Below are positions 9,010 through 16,267 of a DNA stretch of 64,000 nucleotides, in pieces; positions within the stretch are counted from its first letter, which is position 1; each line of letters begins with the position of its first letter. The position numbers were made by a program, and so were the translations under genes. The stretch spans positions 186,001 to 250,000 of the forward strand of contig CAVWOT010000018.1 in assembly GCA_963756605.1 (NCBI GenBank). The letters are read 5' to 3'. A model generated the notes under the pieces. The model was not told where the DNA came from and searched no databases. It worked only from the letters and a program-made list of their open reading frames with translations. This DNA comes from Bog-159 sp963756605 (GTDB lineage: Bacteria; Acidobacteriota; Terriglobia; Bryobacterales; Bryobacteraceae).

Positions 9010-9864
9010 ATGCATTTGTTTATGGGTCTGGCCCTGCTCGCCTCCGCGGCGCCGCAAGCAGTTGTCCTGAAGCCTGTCGCCAACATGTACGCGCAGCCCT
9101 CGGACGAGACTGAAGTTGTGTCGCAGGCGATTTACGGGTCGAATATCGGCATCGTGGAGACGCGGCCGGAGTGGCTGCACGTACGCACGGCCGACGATTA
9201 CACCGGCTGGATGCGTGCGGCAGATGCGCGCCGGTTGAGCGCGGGCGACAAGCCTTATGCCGAGCCGGCATCCGGCGGGAAGGTGGCGCGCATCGAGAGC
9301 CTGTTCGCGCACATCTATTACGAGCCCAGCGTGACCAAGCGCCAGCCGCTGATCACCGTGCCGTTCGACACGCGCCTGGAAGTGATTGCCGAACCGGAAG
9401 ACAATACGCGCTGGCTCGAGGTGCGGCTGGCTGACGATCGCGCGGGCTGGCTGCAGCGCGGCGATGCATCGTTTGAGAACCAGCCGCTCCCGATCGCCGC
9501 TACGATCGAGCTGAGCCGGCGCTTTCTGGGGCTGCCGTATACGTGGGGCGGCACATCCAGCTTCGGGTACGACTGCTCTGGTTTTGTGCAGATGCTGTGC
9601 CGGCGGCGCGGCGCTCTCCCTCCGCGCGATGCCGATCTGCAGGCCGCGTGGCCGGGCGCGACGCCGGTGAAGCGCGAGGATCTGCAACCCGGAGACCTGC
9701 TGTTTTTCGGCAGCGCCGCGGATCATATTACGCATACCGGCATGTATATCGGCGAGGGAAAATTTATCAATGCCACCACGTGGATCCATCCGGTGGTGCA
9801 GATCTGCGATCTGGGCGACGCGCACTGGACGCGACTGCTGGTCGCGTGCAGGAGGCTTAAATGA
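9010..9864 (+). CDS. Exported NlpC/P60 peptidase with SH3-like domains
   Basis: 284 residues; a short hydrophobic N-terminus suggests export. Two bacterial SH3-like segments (about 20-75 and 85-150) precede an NlpC/P60 catalytic domain. Catalytic residues are visible: Cys189 in YDCSGF, His242 in HTGMYIG and His260 in TTWIHP. Family members of this shape cleave gamma-D-glutamyl-diamino acid bonds in muropeptides, as YkfC does. The stop codon overlaps the next gene's ATG by four bases, and the next gene encodes an Ala-Glu epimerase. The pair therefore matches the ykfC-ykfB muropeptide-recycling arrangement. The exact substrate is inferred from this pairing. Confidence 0.9.
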   Translation: MHLFMGLALLASAAPQAVVLKPVANMYAQPSDETEVVSQAIYGSNIGIVETRPEWLHVRTADDYTGWMRAADARRLSAGDKPYAEPASGGKVARIESLFAHIYYEPSVTKRQPLITVPFDTRLEVIAEPEDNTRWLEVRLADDRAGWLQRGDASFENQPLPIAATIELSRRFLGLPYTWGGTSSFGYDCSGFVQMLCRRRGALPPRDADLQAAWPGATPVKREDLQPGDLLFFGSAADHITHTGMYIGEGKFINATTWIHPVVQICDLGDAHWTRLLVACRRLK

Positions 9865-10946
9865 ATCGCCGTCACTTCCTGGTGGCGCAGGCCGGATGGC
9901 CCGCCGTGCTGGCCGCGGGCGCGCCGCGGGCCACGGTGCACACGGAAATCGAACGCTTGAAGCTGCGTCACACGTGGACCACTACGATGTCGTCGAGCGA
10001 CTACCGCGACACGCTGTATGTGGCATACAGCAACGGCGGCATCACCGGCCATGGCGAGGGCGCGCCGATCGTGCGCTATCGCGAGAACGCGGAGGGCGCG
10101 CGGCAGGCCGTGGAGTCGGTGCGCGAACTGCTGGAGACGGCCGATCCATGGCAGTTTGCGAAGCTGATGCAGCAGGTGTTCGGGCGCGTGGAGGGCGAAT
10201 GGGCGGGCAAGGCGGCCATCGATATCGCGCTGATGGATTGGGTGGGGCAGAAGCTGGGCGTGCCGCTCTATCGCTATTTTGGGCTGGACGCGCGCGATAC
10301 GCCGGTGACCACGTTTTCGATCGGCATCGACAATCCGGAGACGACGCGGCAGAAAGTGCGCGAGGCGGCCGATTTTCCGGTGTTGAAGATCAAGGTGGGG
10401 CTGGACACCGATGAGGCCACCATCGCGGCCGTGCGCAGCGCCACGGATAAGCCGCTGCGGGTGGATGCCAACGAAGGATGGAAGGACAAGGAAGAGGCGG
10501 TGCGCAAGATCAACTGGCTGGCGGGGCAGGGTGTGGAGTTTGTGGAGCAGCCCATGCCCGCCGAGATGCTGGACGAGATGCACTGGGTGCATAGCCGGGT
10601 GCACGTGCCGTTGATTGCGGACGAGGCTTGCCGGCATGCGGCCGATATTCCGAAGCTGGTGGGCGCGTTTGACGGCGTGAATGTGAAGCTGGATAAAGCG
10701 GGCGGGATTCTGGAAGCGCATCATATGATCCAGGTGGCGAAGGCGCTCGGGTTGAAAACGATGCTGGGCTGCATGGTCTCGAGTTCGGTATCGGTTACGG
10801 CTGCTGCGCATCTTTCTCCGCTGGTGAATTATGCGGACCTGGATGGGAATTTATTGATTGCCAACGATCCGTTCCGGGGGGTGCTGGTGGAGAAGGGCAA
10901 ATTGATTTTGCCGGACCGGCCGGGGTTGGGGCTGTTGGCTGGATGA
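9861..10946 (+). CDS. L-Ala-D/L-Glu epimerase-like enolase-superfamily protein, Tat-type leader
   Basis: 361 residues of the enolase superfamily (muconate-lactonizing subgroup). The expected catalytic set is present: KIK at 176-178, metal ligands Asp202 (DANEGW), Glu229 (EQP) and Asp254 (ADEA), and Lys276 in KLDK. The Ala-Glu epimerase type is supported by the C-terminal DLDG and by coupling to the NlpC/P60 gene (ATGA overlap, GGAGG ribosome site at 9850). The N-terminus MNRRHFLVAQ followed by a hydrophobic run looks like a twin-arginine signal, unlike cytosolic YkfB of Bacillus. If real, murein dipeptides would be epimerised outside the cytoplasm. The substrate is inferred, not shown. Confidence 0.85.
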   Translation: MNRRHFLVAQAGWPAVLAAGAPRATVHTEIERLKLRHTWTTTMSSSDYRDTLYVAYSNGGITGHGEGAPIVRYRENAEGARQAVESVRELLETADPWQFAKLMQQVFGRVEGEWAGKAAIDIALMDWVGQKLGVPLYRYFGLDARDTPVTTFSIGIDNPETTRQKVREAADFPVLKIKVGLDTDEATIAAVRSATDKPLRVDANEGWKDKEEAVRKINWLAGQGVEFVEQPMPAEMLDEMHWVHSRVHVPLIADEACRHAADIPKLVGAFDGVNVKLDKAGGILEAHHMIQVAKALGLKTMLGCMVSSSVSVTAAAHLSPLVNYADLDGNLLIANDPFRGVLVEKGKLILPDRPGLGLLAG

Positions 10947-10950
10947 AGAA

Positions 10951-10992
10951 GCGGGTCTGGAGACCCGCTGCAGGCGTGGACGCCTGCCCCAC
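10951..10992 (+). repeat. Tandem-hairpin repeat type A (short form)
   Basis: GCGGGTCTGGAGACCCGC and CAGGCGTGGACGCCTG, two perfect hairpins with 2-nt centres, followed by GCCCCAC. It sits just after the epimerase stop and could act as its terminator, although no T-run follows. Confidence 0.65.
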
Positions 10993-11027
10993 AAGGCAGC
11001 GTAGCCGCAACCAAAAATTTCGGCGCC

Positions 11028-11078
11028 CTCCAAACTTCCGCGCGCTGTGCGAAGATTCTGACAGCTTGTAATACAACA
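11028..11078 (+). repeat. Dispersed repeat type C copy (degenerate)
   Basis: CCCTCCAAACTTCCGC...GTGCGAAGATTCTGACAG...TTGTAATA resembles the element at 33926-33972, where the arms are perfect. It lies between the epimerase and the convergent S53 protease gene. Confidence 0.4.
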
Positions 11079-11089
11079 CTGCACAGAAC

Positions 11090-13978
11090 TTACTCTACGG
11101 CTATGGTTACCGTGTTGGAGGCGGTTCCGTTCACCGAGATTACCACGGGCACGGTGCTGCCGGCGGCTACGCTGGCCGGCACCAGCGCATTCACCTGATA
11201 GAGACCTACGAAGCCTGGCGCTAAGCCGGAGAAACTCGGAGTAGTATCGACTCCGCCGATAGTTACTGTTGGCGTAAGTACGGTCTTAGCGAGTAGAGTG
11301 GCGGAGGCGGGCGCGCCGTCGGCCGGCTGATTGCTGACCGCGCCCAGACCCATACAATAAATTTGTAAGTAAGTGCTGCCCGGCGTAGCTGGATGCGACG
11401 CGTCGACCAGTTGGTAGGCAGTGTTCAAGATGGCGCCCTGGCCGCTGCCGGATGCGTTAGTGGTAAAGATGGCGGGGGCCGCGGCAGATATAGTAAGTGA
11501 CTGGAAGGCACTAACACCGTTGTTGTACACACGCAGAGACAGCGACGAGTTGGCGGTGGCCTCGTACGGGATCTGCACATTCAACTGACTAGGGGAAACG
11601 TAGTAAAGCGGCGCGGGGACATCGTTGATAGTGACTGACGCGCCGGCCAGCATAGTGGGTAACGGCAGCGTTACGGCGCTGGCGGTAACGGGCGCGAGCA
11701 GCGAACCGAAGATGCTCAGAATTCCGCCCGGTGCGAAAGCCTGAGTGAACGACGCAGAGTTCGAGGCAGAGGTGATCGAGGGCGTGCCGTTGGTGGGCGA
11801 GGTTTCGATGACATTGGCGGTGGCGGATGCGCCGTTATTCGCGGTATCGCCGCTGTATTGCGCGGTAATAGTGTTGGCACCCACGGCCAATTGCACGCCG
11901 CTGATGCTCAGCGTGGCCACCCCACTGGAATTGAGAGTGGCGGCGCCCAAGGTTTCGGACCCTATCAGGAACGTTACGGTGCCAGTGGGCGTGCCGCCGC
12001 TGCTGCTGGTTACGGTGGCACTGAGCACGACGGTGCTTGACGCACCGGTAAAGGCCACCCTGGCCGGATTAGCGGAGAACGCCATACTGACGGCCGACTT
12101 GGTGACGATGCCGCTGCCGCGCCAGGCGGTGAATAGGTTGTTGACATCCGGGGTACCGAGACCGGTGACTTGATCGTAGCCGATTCCCGCACTGTAGCCC
12201 ACGGCGGGACCTACACACGTGGTGGCGCCACAGGCAGGCACGTCGTTATTGCCGGTGGTGATGTCGTGAAAGACGCCCGTGACGCGCGCCAGAGGGTAGA
12301 GTACCGGATTGATATTGCCGAGACTGGTGCTCGACTGATAACCGTTGGCCACCAGGTATTGGCCGAGTAATACCGCCAGTCCGGAGAATTGGGGCGGCCC
12401 GACCGAGGTCCCGCCGATGGGGGTAGCCTGCCCGCCGGTGTAGATCACGTAGGGGTCGTGCTGCGGGGAGGCGGATATGGCGACGTCGGGGACATCGCGG
12501 AAACCGTCGTTGGGGACGCCGGTGCCGGCCTGCCACGAGGGCTTGGGAAAGTAGACACTCACACCGCCGCCGCTGGCGTCTATTTGCGGGCCGCCCGACT
12601 GGCCCGTCAATACACCATCGTTCCAGGCGGTTTCAGGAATGTAAGACAGGGCCGAGGCGCCGTTAGTGGAATTGCTTGCACTCCAGAAGTTACCGCTTCC
12701 TTCGACGAATTCCGTGCCGCCCACACCAGTCACTTCCGGAAGGGACGCCGGCATGTCCACCGAGAGACTGTTATTGGTAGCCGTATCGTCACCGCCTGAA
12801 CAATCCAATGCGCCGGTATCGCCAGAGGCGGCGAAGATGGTCTGGCCCTGGGCGTTGGCCTGCTCGCTCACGGCTTCGAGAGCCTGGGCCTCGGAGGACG
12901 GCATCTGCAATTCGCAGTCGCCGTAGCTGATGCCGATGACGGGCGCGAGGTTTTCCTCGATGACATATTGGAACGAGCCGAAGGCATCGGTCGAATAGAC
13001 GAACAGGATGGTGGCGTTGCGCGCCACGGCTCCGGAGAGTTCCAGATCGAGATCGGACTCCATCAGATCTCCGGAACTGCTTTGCACGCCGGGATTCGGG
13101 CTGCCGGGGACCAATAGCGTAGTCGGGTCGTTGGCCGGTAGACCGAATTCACTGCGGTATTGCTCGATATCGGCCATTTCGATCTCGGTTTGGCCAACAA
13201 TGGCGAGCTTTTGGCCGGCGCCATCGATGCCGGCGTCGTAGAGAGGCGTGATGTCGTAGATGGTGGCTATATCGCCCGGCGCCAGAGCGTGGGAGCCGTC
13301 GATGTCATAACGGGGCGCGAGCGAGCGCCGCAGCCGTGGCTTCCAGCGGAAGTCATCGAGCCCATGGATGGCCAGCACGAGGCCCTGAAAGGCAGCGGGC
13401 ACGGTGGGATCGGCGTTATTGGCATAGTGCAACTCAGTGCCCACCAGGTAACGATGAATGGCGGCGCCAAACGCATTTTGGACTTGACCGGCGGTACCCC
13501 CAAAGGCAATGGAATTGCGCCCGCGCCCGACGGATTTGACCGTAAGGCCGTTCTGGCCGAGCCAGGCGGCGATCTTGTCTATATCGGCCTGACCTGCGCC
13601 GAACTGGGCGGCGTATTGTTCGGGGGTGAGCCAGCGATGGTAATCGGGCGACGCGGCATCCTGCTGTTGGGCCAATAACCGGGTGAGCGCGGCCTGCTGG
13701 CTGGGGGAAGGCTGCAGCTTCATGAGGATGTAAGGCAGGGGCATGGACGCATCGACGGGGCCTTGATCCACTGCGGATTTGATGCGTGGGTTCATATGGG
13801 CGGGCAGGGTGGCACGCTGGCTATCGTCGATGGGAAGGGTAATGCGGTCTTCGGCCGACAGCGCGGCGGCGAGCGAGAAACTCAGGGCTAGTAAAGACAC
13901 CCAAGCCGGCCGAACGCGTTTGCCGATGGTGGGCAAAGATACGGGTACACGGCGGGCGTCCCAACTGCGAGGGTGCAT
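11090..13978 (-). CDS. S53 (kumamolisin-type) protease with Ig-like and TIGR03437 domains
   Basis: About 962 residues. A signal peptide ends near residue 44 (LLALSFSLAAALSA). A pro-kumamolisin activation domain follows (about 80-215), then an S53 catalytic domain (about 230-620) with Glu and Asp of the triad in ESDLDLE (309-315) and the serine in GGTSVGPP (about 527). Next comes an Ig-like repeat (about 640-730), and the last 220 residues are the Solibacter C-terminal domain TIGR03437 (SITSASNSASFTQAFAPGG onward). Such enzymes are secreted, acid-active endopeptidases. ATGs at 13984 and 13978 are both possible; neither has a strong ribosome site. The 5' end overlaps the reading frame of the upstream same-strand gene by about 160 nt. 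Confidence 0.9.
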   Translation of the reverse strand: MHPRSWDARRVPVSLPTIGKRVRPAWVSLLALSFSLAAALSAEDRITLPIDDSQRATLPAHMNPRIKSAVDQGPVDASMPLPYILMKLQPSPSQQAALTRLLAQQQDAASPDYHRWLTPEQYAAQFGAGQADIDKIAAWLGQNGLTVKSVGRGRNSIAFGGTAGQVQNAFGAAIHRYLVGTELHYANNADPTVPAAFQGLVLAIHGLDDFRWKPRLRRSLAPRYDIDGSHALAPGDIATIYDITPLYDAGIDGAGQKLAIVGQTEIEMADIEQYRSEFGLPANDPTTLLVPGSPNPGVQSSSGDLMESDLDLELSGAVARNATILFVYSTDAFGSFQYVIEENLAPVIGISYGDCELQMPSSEAQALEAVSEQANAQGQTIFAASGDTGALDCSGGDDTATNNSLSVDMPASLPEVTGVGGTEFVEGSGNFWSASNSTNGASALSYIPETAWNDGVLTGQSGGPQIDASGGGVSVYFPKPSWQAGTGVPNDGFRDVPDVAISASPQHDPYVIYTGGQATPIGGTSVGPPQFSGLAVLLGQYLVANGYQSSTSLGNINPVLYPLARVTGVFHDITTGNNDVPACGATTCVGPAVGYSAGIGYDQVTGLGTPDVNNLFTAWRGSGIVTKSAVSMAFSANPARVAFTGASSTVVLSATVTSSSGGTPTGTVTFLIGSETLGAATLNSSGVATLSISGVQLAVGANTITAQYSGDTANNGASATANVIETSPTNGTPSITSASNSASFTQAFAPGGILSIFGSLLAPVTASAVTLPLPTMLAGASVTINDVPAPLYYVSPSQLNVQIPYEATANSSLSLRVYNNGVSAFQSLTISAAAPAIFTTNASGSGQGAILNTAYQLVDASHPATPGSTYLQIYCMGLGAVSNQPADGAPASATLLAKTVLTPTVTIGGVDTTPSFSGLAPGFVGLYQVNALVPASVAAGSTVPVVISVNGTASNTVTIAVE

Positions 13979-14750
13979 GACCATTGAGACGGTACGGGGC
14001 CGCGTGGGGTTTCGGGACCGGGTTTGCTGGCGGGTGGTGGGTGGTGGGTGGTGGGTTGTGGGTGATGGGTGGCCCTTCGGTTTTTGGGTTTGAATGGAAA
14101 TTTGGCGGTTCAGGGTCAGGTTGGGGCGCAGGTTCGGGCGTGGCGGCGCGGCGGATCTCCTGGTAGGATTTCAGCCTGCGGAGGCAGCGATCGACGGAGC
14201 GCTCGATGGAGGTCTCATAGCGGGTGAGGTTGGTGAGAGAGTGCGGACCGGCGCAGTCGACGTTGAAGGCGCGGGCGAGGAGGTCTCGGGGATCGGACGC
14301 GGGAGGCGGCGGTGGGGAGGGGTCGCCGTGGGAGGCGGAGTACTTCTCGTCTTCGAGGTAGAGCCGCTGGCGGCGGGCATCCTGTTCGGCGACGGCCATG
14401 AGGCGCTCGCGATAGATGCCGGCTTCGAGGGTAAACGTGCGGCCGAGGCGCCATTCGTCGGCGGCGATACGGAGGACCAAAGCTTCCTCGGCTTCGCCGA
14501 CGGGTTGGAAGCGATTGATGTGATCCTGGAGGAGGAGAAGGAACTCGGCGGGTTCGTCGTCGGGGAGGATATGCTTGTTGGCGCGCAGACCGTGCACCAG
14601 GCGATTGCGGCTGGATTTATCTTTGCCTTCCGGTGTACGGGGGCCGGTGGATTTTTGTGCGTTACGGCGATTGGCCTCGATTTTGGCGTTGCCGGTGGGG
14701 CTTGCGGGGCTGGTGGGGCTGGTGGGGCGAGGTTCGGTGGAATCTTCCAT
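13821..14750 (-). CDS. ANRRNAQKSTGPRTPEGK-family hypothetical protein
   Basis: 309 residues. The motif IEANRRNAQKSTGPRTPEGK followed by SSRNRLVHGLRA is a signature of a conserved protein family common in acidobacteria and planctomycetes; the function is unknown to me. A helical middle (about 65-200) is followed by a low-complexity Pro/His/Thr tail encoded by a GGTGGGTGGTGG-type minisatellite on the opposite strand. The last 55 codons overlap the start of the S53 protease gene in another frame, so the genuine C-terminus may once have been shorter, with the tail grown by repeat slippage and readthrough. The ATG at 14750 fits the family start. Confidence 0.65.
   Translation of the reverse strand: MEDSTEPRPTSPTSPASPTGNAKIEANRRNAQKSTGPRTPEGKDKSSRNRLVHGLRANKHILPDDEPAEFLLLLQDHINRFQPVGEAEEALVLRIAADEWRLGRTFTLEAGIYRERLMAVAEQDARRQRLYLEDEKYSASHGDPSPPPPPASDPRDLLARAFNVDCAGPHSLTNLTRYETSIERSVDRCLRRLKSYQEIRRAATPEPAPQPDPEPPNFHSNPKTEGPPITHNPPPTTHHPPANPVPKPHAAPYRLNGHAPSQLGRPPCTRIFAHHRQTRSAGLGVFTSPEFLARRRAVGRRPHYPSHRR
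14032..14070 (+). repeat. GGTGGTGGGT minisatellite inside a coding tail
   Basis: Imperfect GGTGGTGGGTGGTGGG repeats that encode the HPPPTTHHPP part of the upstream protein's tail. A related (TGGTGGCTGGTTGG) array occurs at 24105. Confidence 0.7.
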
Positions 14751-14947
14751 AGTTGTTTAGGGGCACGCGGGTGCCGTTCCTTTCGCTTACATGCTAATAG
14801 GCGGGGGGGCGGGGATCTGATGGTTTTAGGGGCAAACCTTTGAATTTGCGGCGGAAGGATTTTTCTTTGGGTTGTGACCCGCGAGAAACCATGGCGGCTG
14901 AATGGAGAAGAATCGATGCGGCGGGGGCTAAAGCTCAATGTCAATTT

Positions 14948-15069
14948 GTGGGGCAGACCTCGAGGTCTGCGCGGGTCCTCCAGGACCCGCCCTCCGCGCT
15001 TGGAATCAGCCTTCCAAGCGCGAGTAGGCCGACGTGGACGTCGGCCGCAGGACTGGAGTCCTGCCCCAC
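14948..15069 (+). repeat. Full-length tandem-hairpin repeat type A
   Basis: Bounded by GTGGGGC and GCCCCAC, which can pair. Inside are, in order, hairpins AGACCTCGAGGTCT, GGGTCCTCCAGGACCC, CGCTTGGAA...TTCCAAGCG, GGCCGACGTGGACGTCGGCC and GGACTGGAGTCC. Flanked on the right by AATTTATGCAGGTGTT. The element at 33770-33914 is the same structure in opposite orientation with the same flank. The gap 14751-15199 otherwise holds nothing I recognise apart from the type B copy. Confidence 0.75.
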
Positions 15070-15138
15070 AATTTATGCAGGTGTTTGGAGCACAGAGCGC
15101 GGTTACGCGACTGACCGCCTGACGGGATTAGAAAACGC

Positions 15139-15184
15139 TGCTGCAGCGGCGCTGAAGCGCCGCGCCGGCTAAAGCCCGCCCTCC
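15139..15184 (+). repeat. Dispersed repeat type B copy
   Basis: GCGGCGCTGAAGCGCCGC hairpin followed by GCCGGCTAAAGCCCGCCCTCC. It ends 16 nt from the stop of the GntR gene and may double as a terminator. Confidence 0.65.
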
Positions 15185-15199
15185 TATGAAAATATAAAT

Positions 15200-15925
15200 T
15201 CATTTGCGGAAGCGGCGGATGGTTAGTGTATGGCGGTCGGATCGGTAGAACCCGATCACGTAAACCGTGGCCTTGCCGCCGGTAGAAAAGAGCGCCTGCC
15301 GGATGCGCAGCACCGGCGCGCCGGGATGAATCGCCAGCAGTTCCGCGATGCGCGCGCTGGCGGGGGTGGCGTCCACTTCTTCATCCGCGTAATGCAATTC
15401 GATGCCGTACTCGCGTTCGAGCGTGGCGAACAGAGAGCGGCGTTCCAGGGGCAGGTTGAGCAGACCCTGAAACTCATCGGCGGAAAAATAGCAGATCTCG
15501 ACCGCGAAGGGCTGCTCGCCGGACTGGCGCAGCCGCTCCAGTTTCACCAGCCGGCTATGCGCCGGCAGAGCCAACCGCGCCACGGCTTCCTGCTCGCCCT
15601 CCACGATGCCGGCGCACAGAATCCGCGAGCGCACGGGCAAGCCGCGGCTGGCCATCTGCTCGGTGAAGCTGGCCAGGCGGTTGAAGTGGATTTTGGGTAG
15701 CGATACGAACGTGCCGGCACCGCGCCGGCGGTCCACCAGTCCCTCGTGTTCGAGTTCCGCCAAGGCGTGCCGCGCGGTCATCAAGCTGACTTCGTGGCTG
15801 CGCGCCAGTTCCCGTTCCGAAGGCACGGCATCCCCAGGTTGCAACTCGCCTGCTTCGATGCGCCTTCGTAGCGCGTATTGGATGCGCCGGTACGCGGGCG
15901 CGTCCGCATCGGTATTCTGCAGCAT
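15200..15925 (-). CDS. GntR-family transcriptional regulator, HutC (UTRA) subfamily
   Basis: 241 residues. An N-terminal winged helix (about 10-75) carries the GntR pattern: LRRRIEAGELQPGDAVPSER, then LMTARHALAELEHEGLV and RRRGAGTFV. A UTRA ligand-binding domain covers about 95-238, with ARLALPAHSRLVKLERLR and the C-terminal FYRSDRHTLTIRRF. These regulators usually bind a small metabolite through UTRA and repress neighbouring genes. The gene is divergent from an Oar-like receptor, and the gap holds five similar inverted repeats. I infer that it controls the receptor and itself. The ligand cannot be read from sequence. Confidence 0.9.
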   Translation of the reverse strand: MLQNTDADAPAYRRIQYALRRRIEAGELQPGDAVPSERELARSHEVSLMTARHALAELEHEGLVDRRRGAGTFVSLPKIHFNRLASFTEQMASRGLPVRSRILCAGIVEGEQEAVARLALPAHSRLVKLERLRQSGEQPFAVEICYFSADEFQGLLNLPLERRSLFATLEREYGIELHYADEEVDATPASARIAELLAIHPGAPVLRIRQALFSTGGKATVYVIGFYRSDRHTLTIRRFRK

Positions 15926-15984
15926 CAGTGGTCCGTCTCCACACAGCTTCGGGCAATGTTACCAATCACTTGCGAATGGACGAT

Positions 15985-16020
15985 GTGCTATAGAGCGTCC
16001 CGGCCCGTGTGCTATAGAGC
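15985..16020 (+). promoter_or_regulatory. Paired GTGCTATAGAGC operator-like sites
   Basis: Two identical 12-mers, GTGCTATAGAGC at 15985-15996 and 16009-16020, exactly 24 bp apart (about two helical turns). They match the downstream sites near 16132-16206 and are probably bound by the divergent GntR regulator, close to its own promoter. Confidence 0.55.
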
Positions 16021-16083
16021 ATCAACTACGGTATTTTACACCTAAGTCGCGCGGGATTCCAGATTTTCATAGATTTTTTTCTC

Positions 16084-16113
16084 TTGACGTACGGTTACAG
16101 GCGGATTTATACT
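16084..16113 (+). promoter_or_regulatory. Sigma-70-type promoter of the Oar-like receptor gene
   Basis: TTGACG at 16084-16089 and TATACT at 16108-16113 with an 18-nt spacer. Transcription would begin near 16120, just before the operator cluster at 16132-16206, so repressor binding could block elongation or promoter escape. Confidence 0.6.
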
Positions 16114-16131
16114 TTCCGAATAGCAGCTTTA

Positions 16132-16206
16132 TGCTATATAGCTGTAGCGTGCTGTAGCATGGCTGTTAGTGGGGTTCTTAGCGGGCACATAGGTGCGATA
16201 TAGCAC
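16132..16206 (+). promoter_or_regulatory. Operator cluster downstream of the receptor promoter
   Basis: Three inverted repeats of one type: TGCTATATAGC (16132-16142), TGCTGTAGCA (16150-16159) and GTGCGATATAGCAC (16193-16206). Together with the two sites at 15985-16020 they give five TGC-TATA-GCA-like sites in one intergenic region. Binding by the divergent GntR protein is inferred from position and symmetry. Confidence 0.55.
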
Positions 16207-16267
16207 TATCCCGCGGTGAAGAGGCCGGAGAGGCGCACGCTTCTCCTCAACAAATGGAGGTTATCTC

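Noticed and set aside
14948..15069. Insertion-sequence ends or attachment site
   Set aside because: No transposase or integrase is nearby and the element consists only of short hairpins; kept as a repeat.
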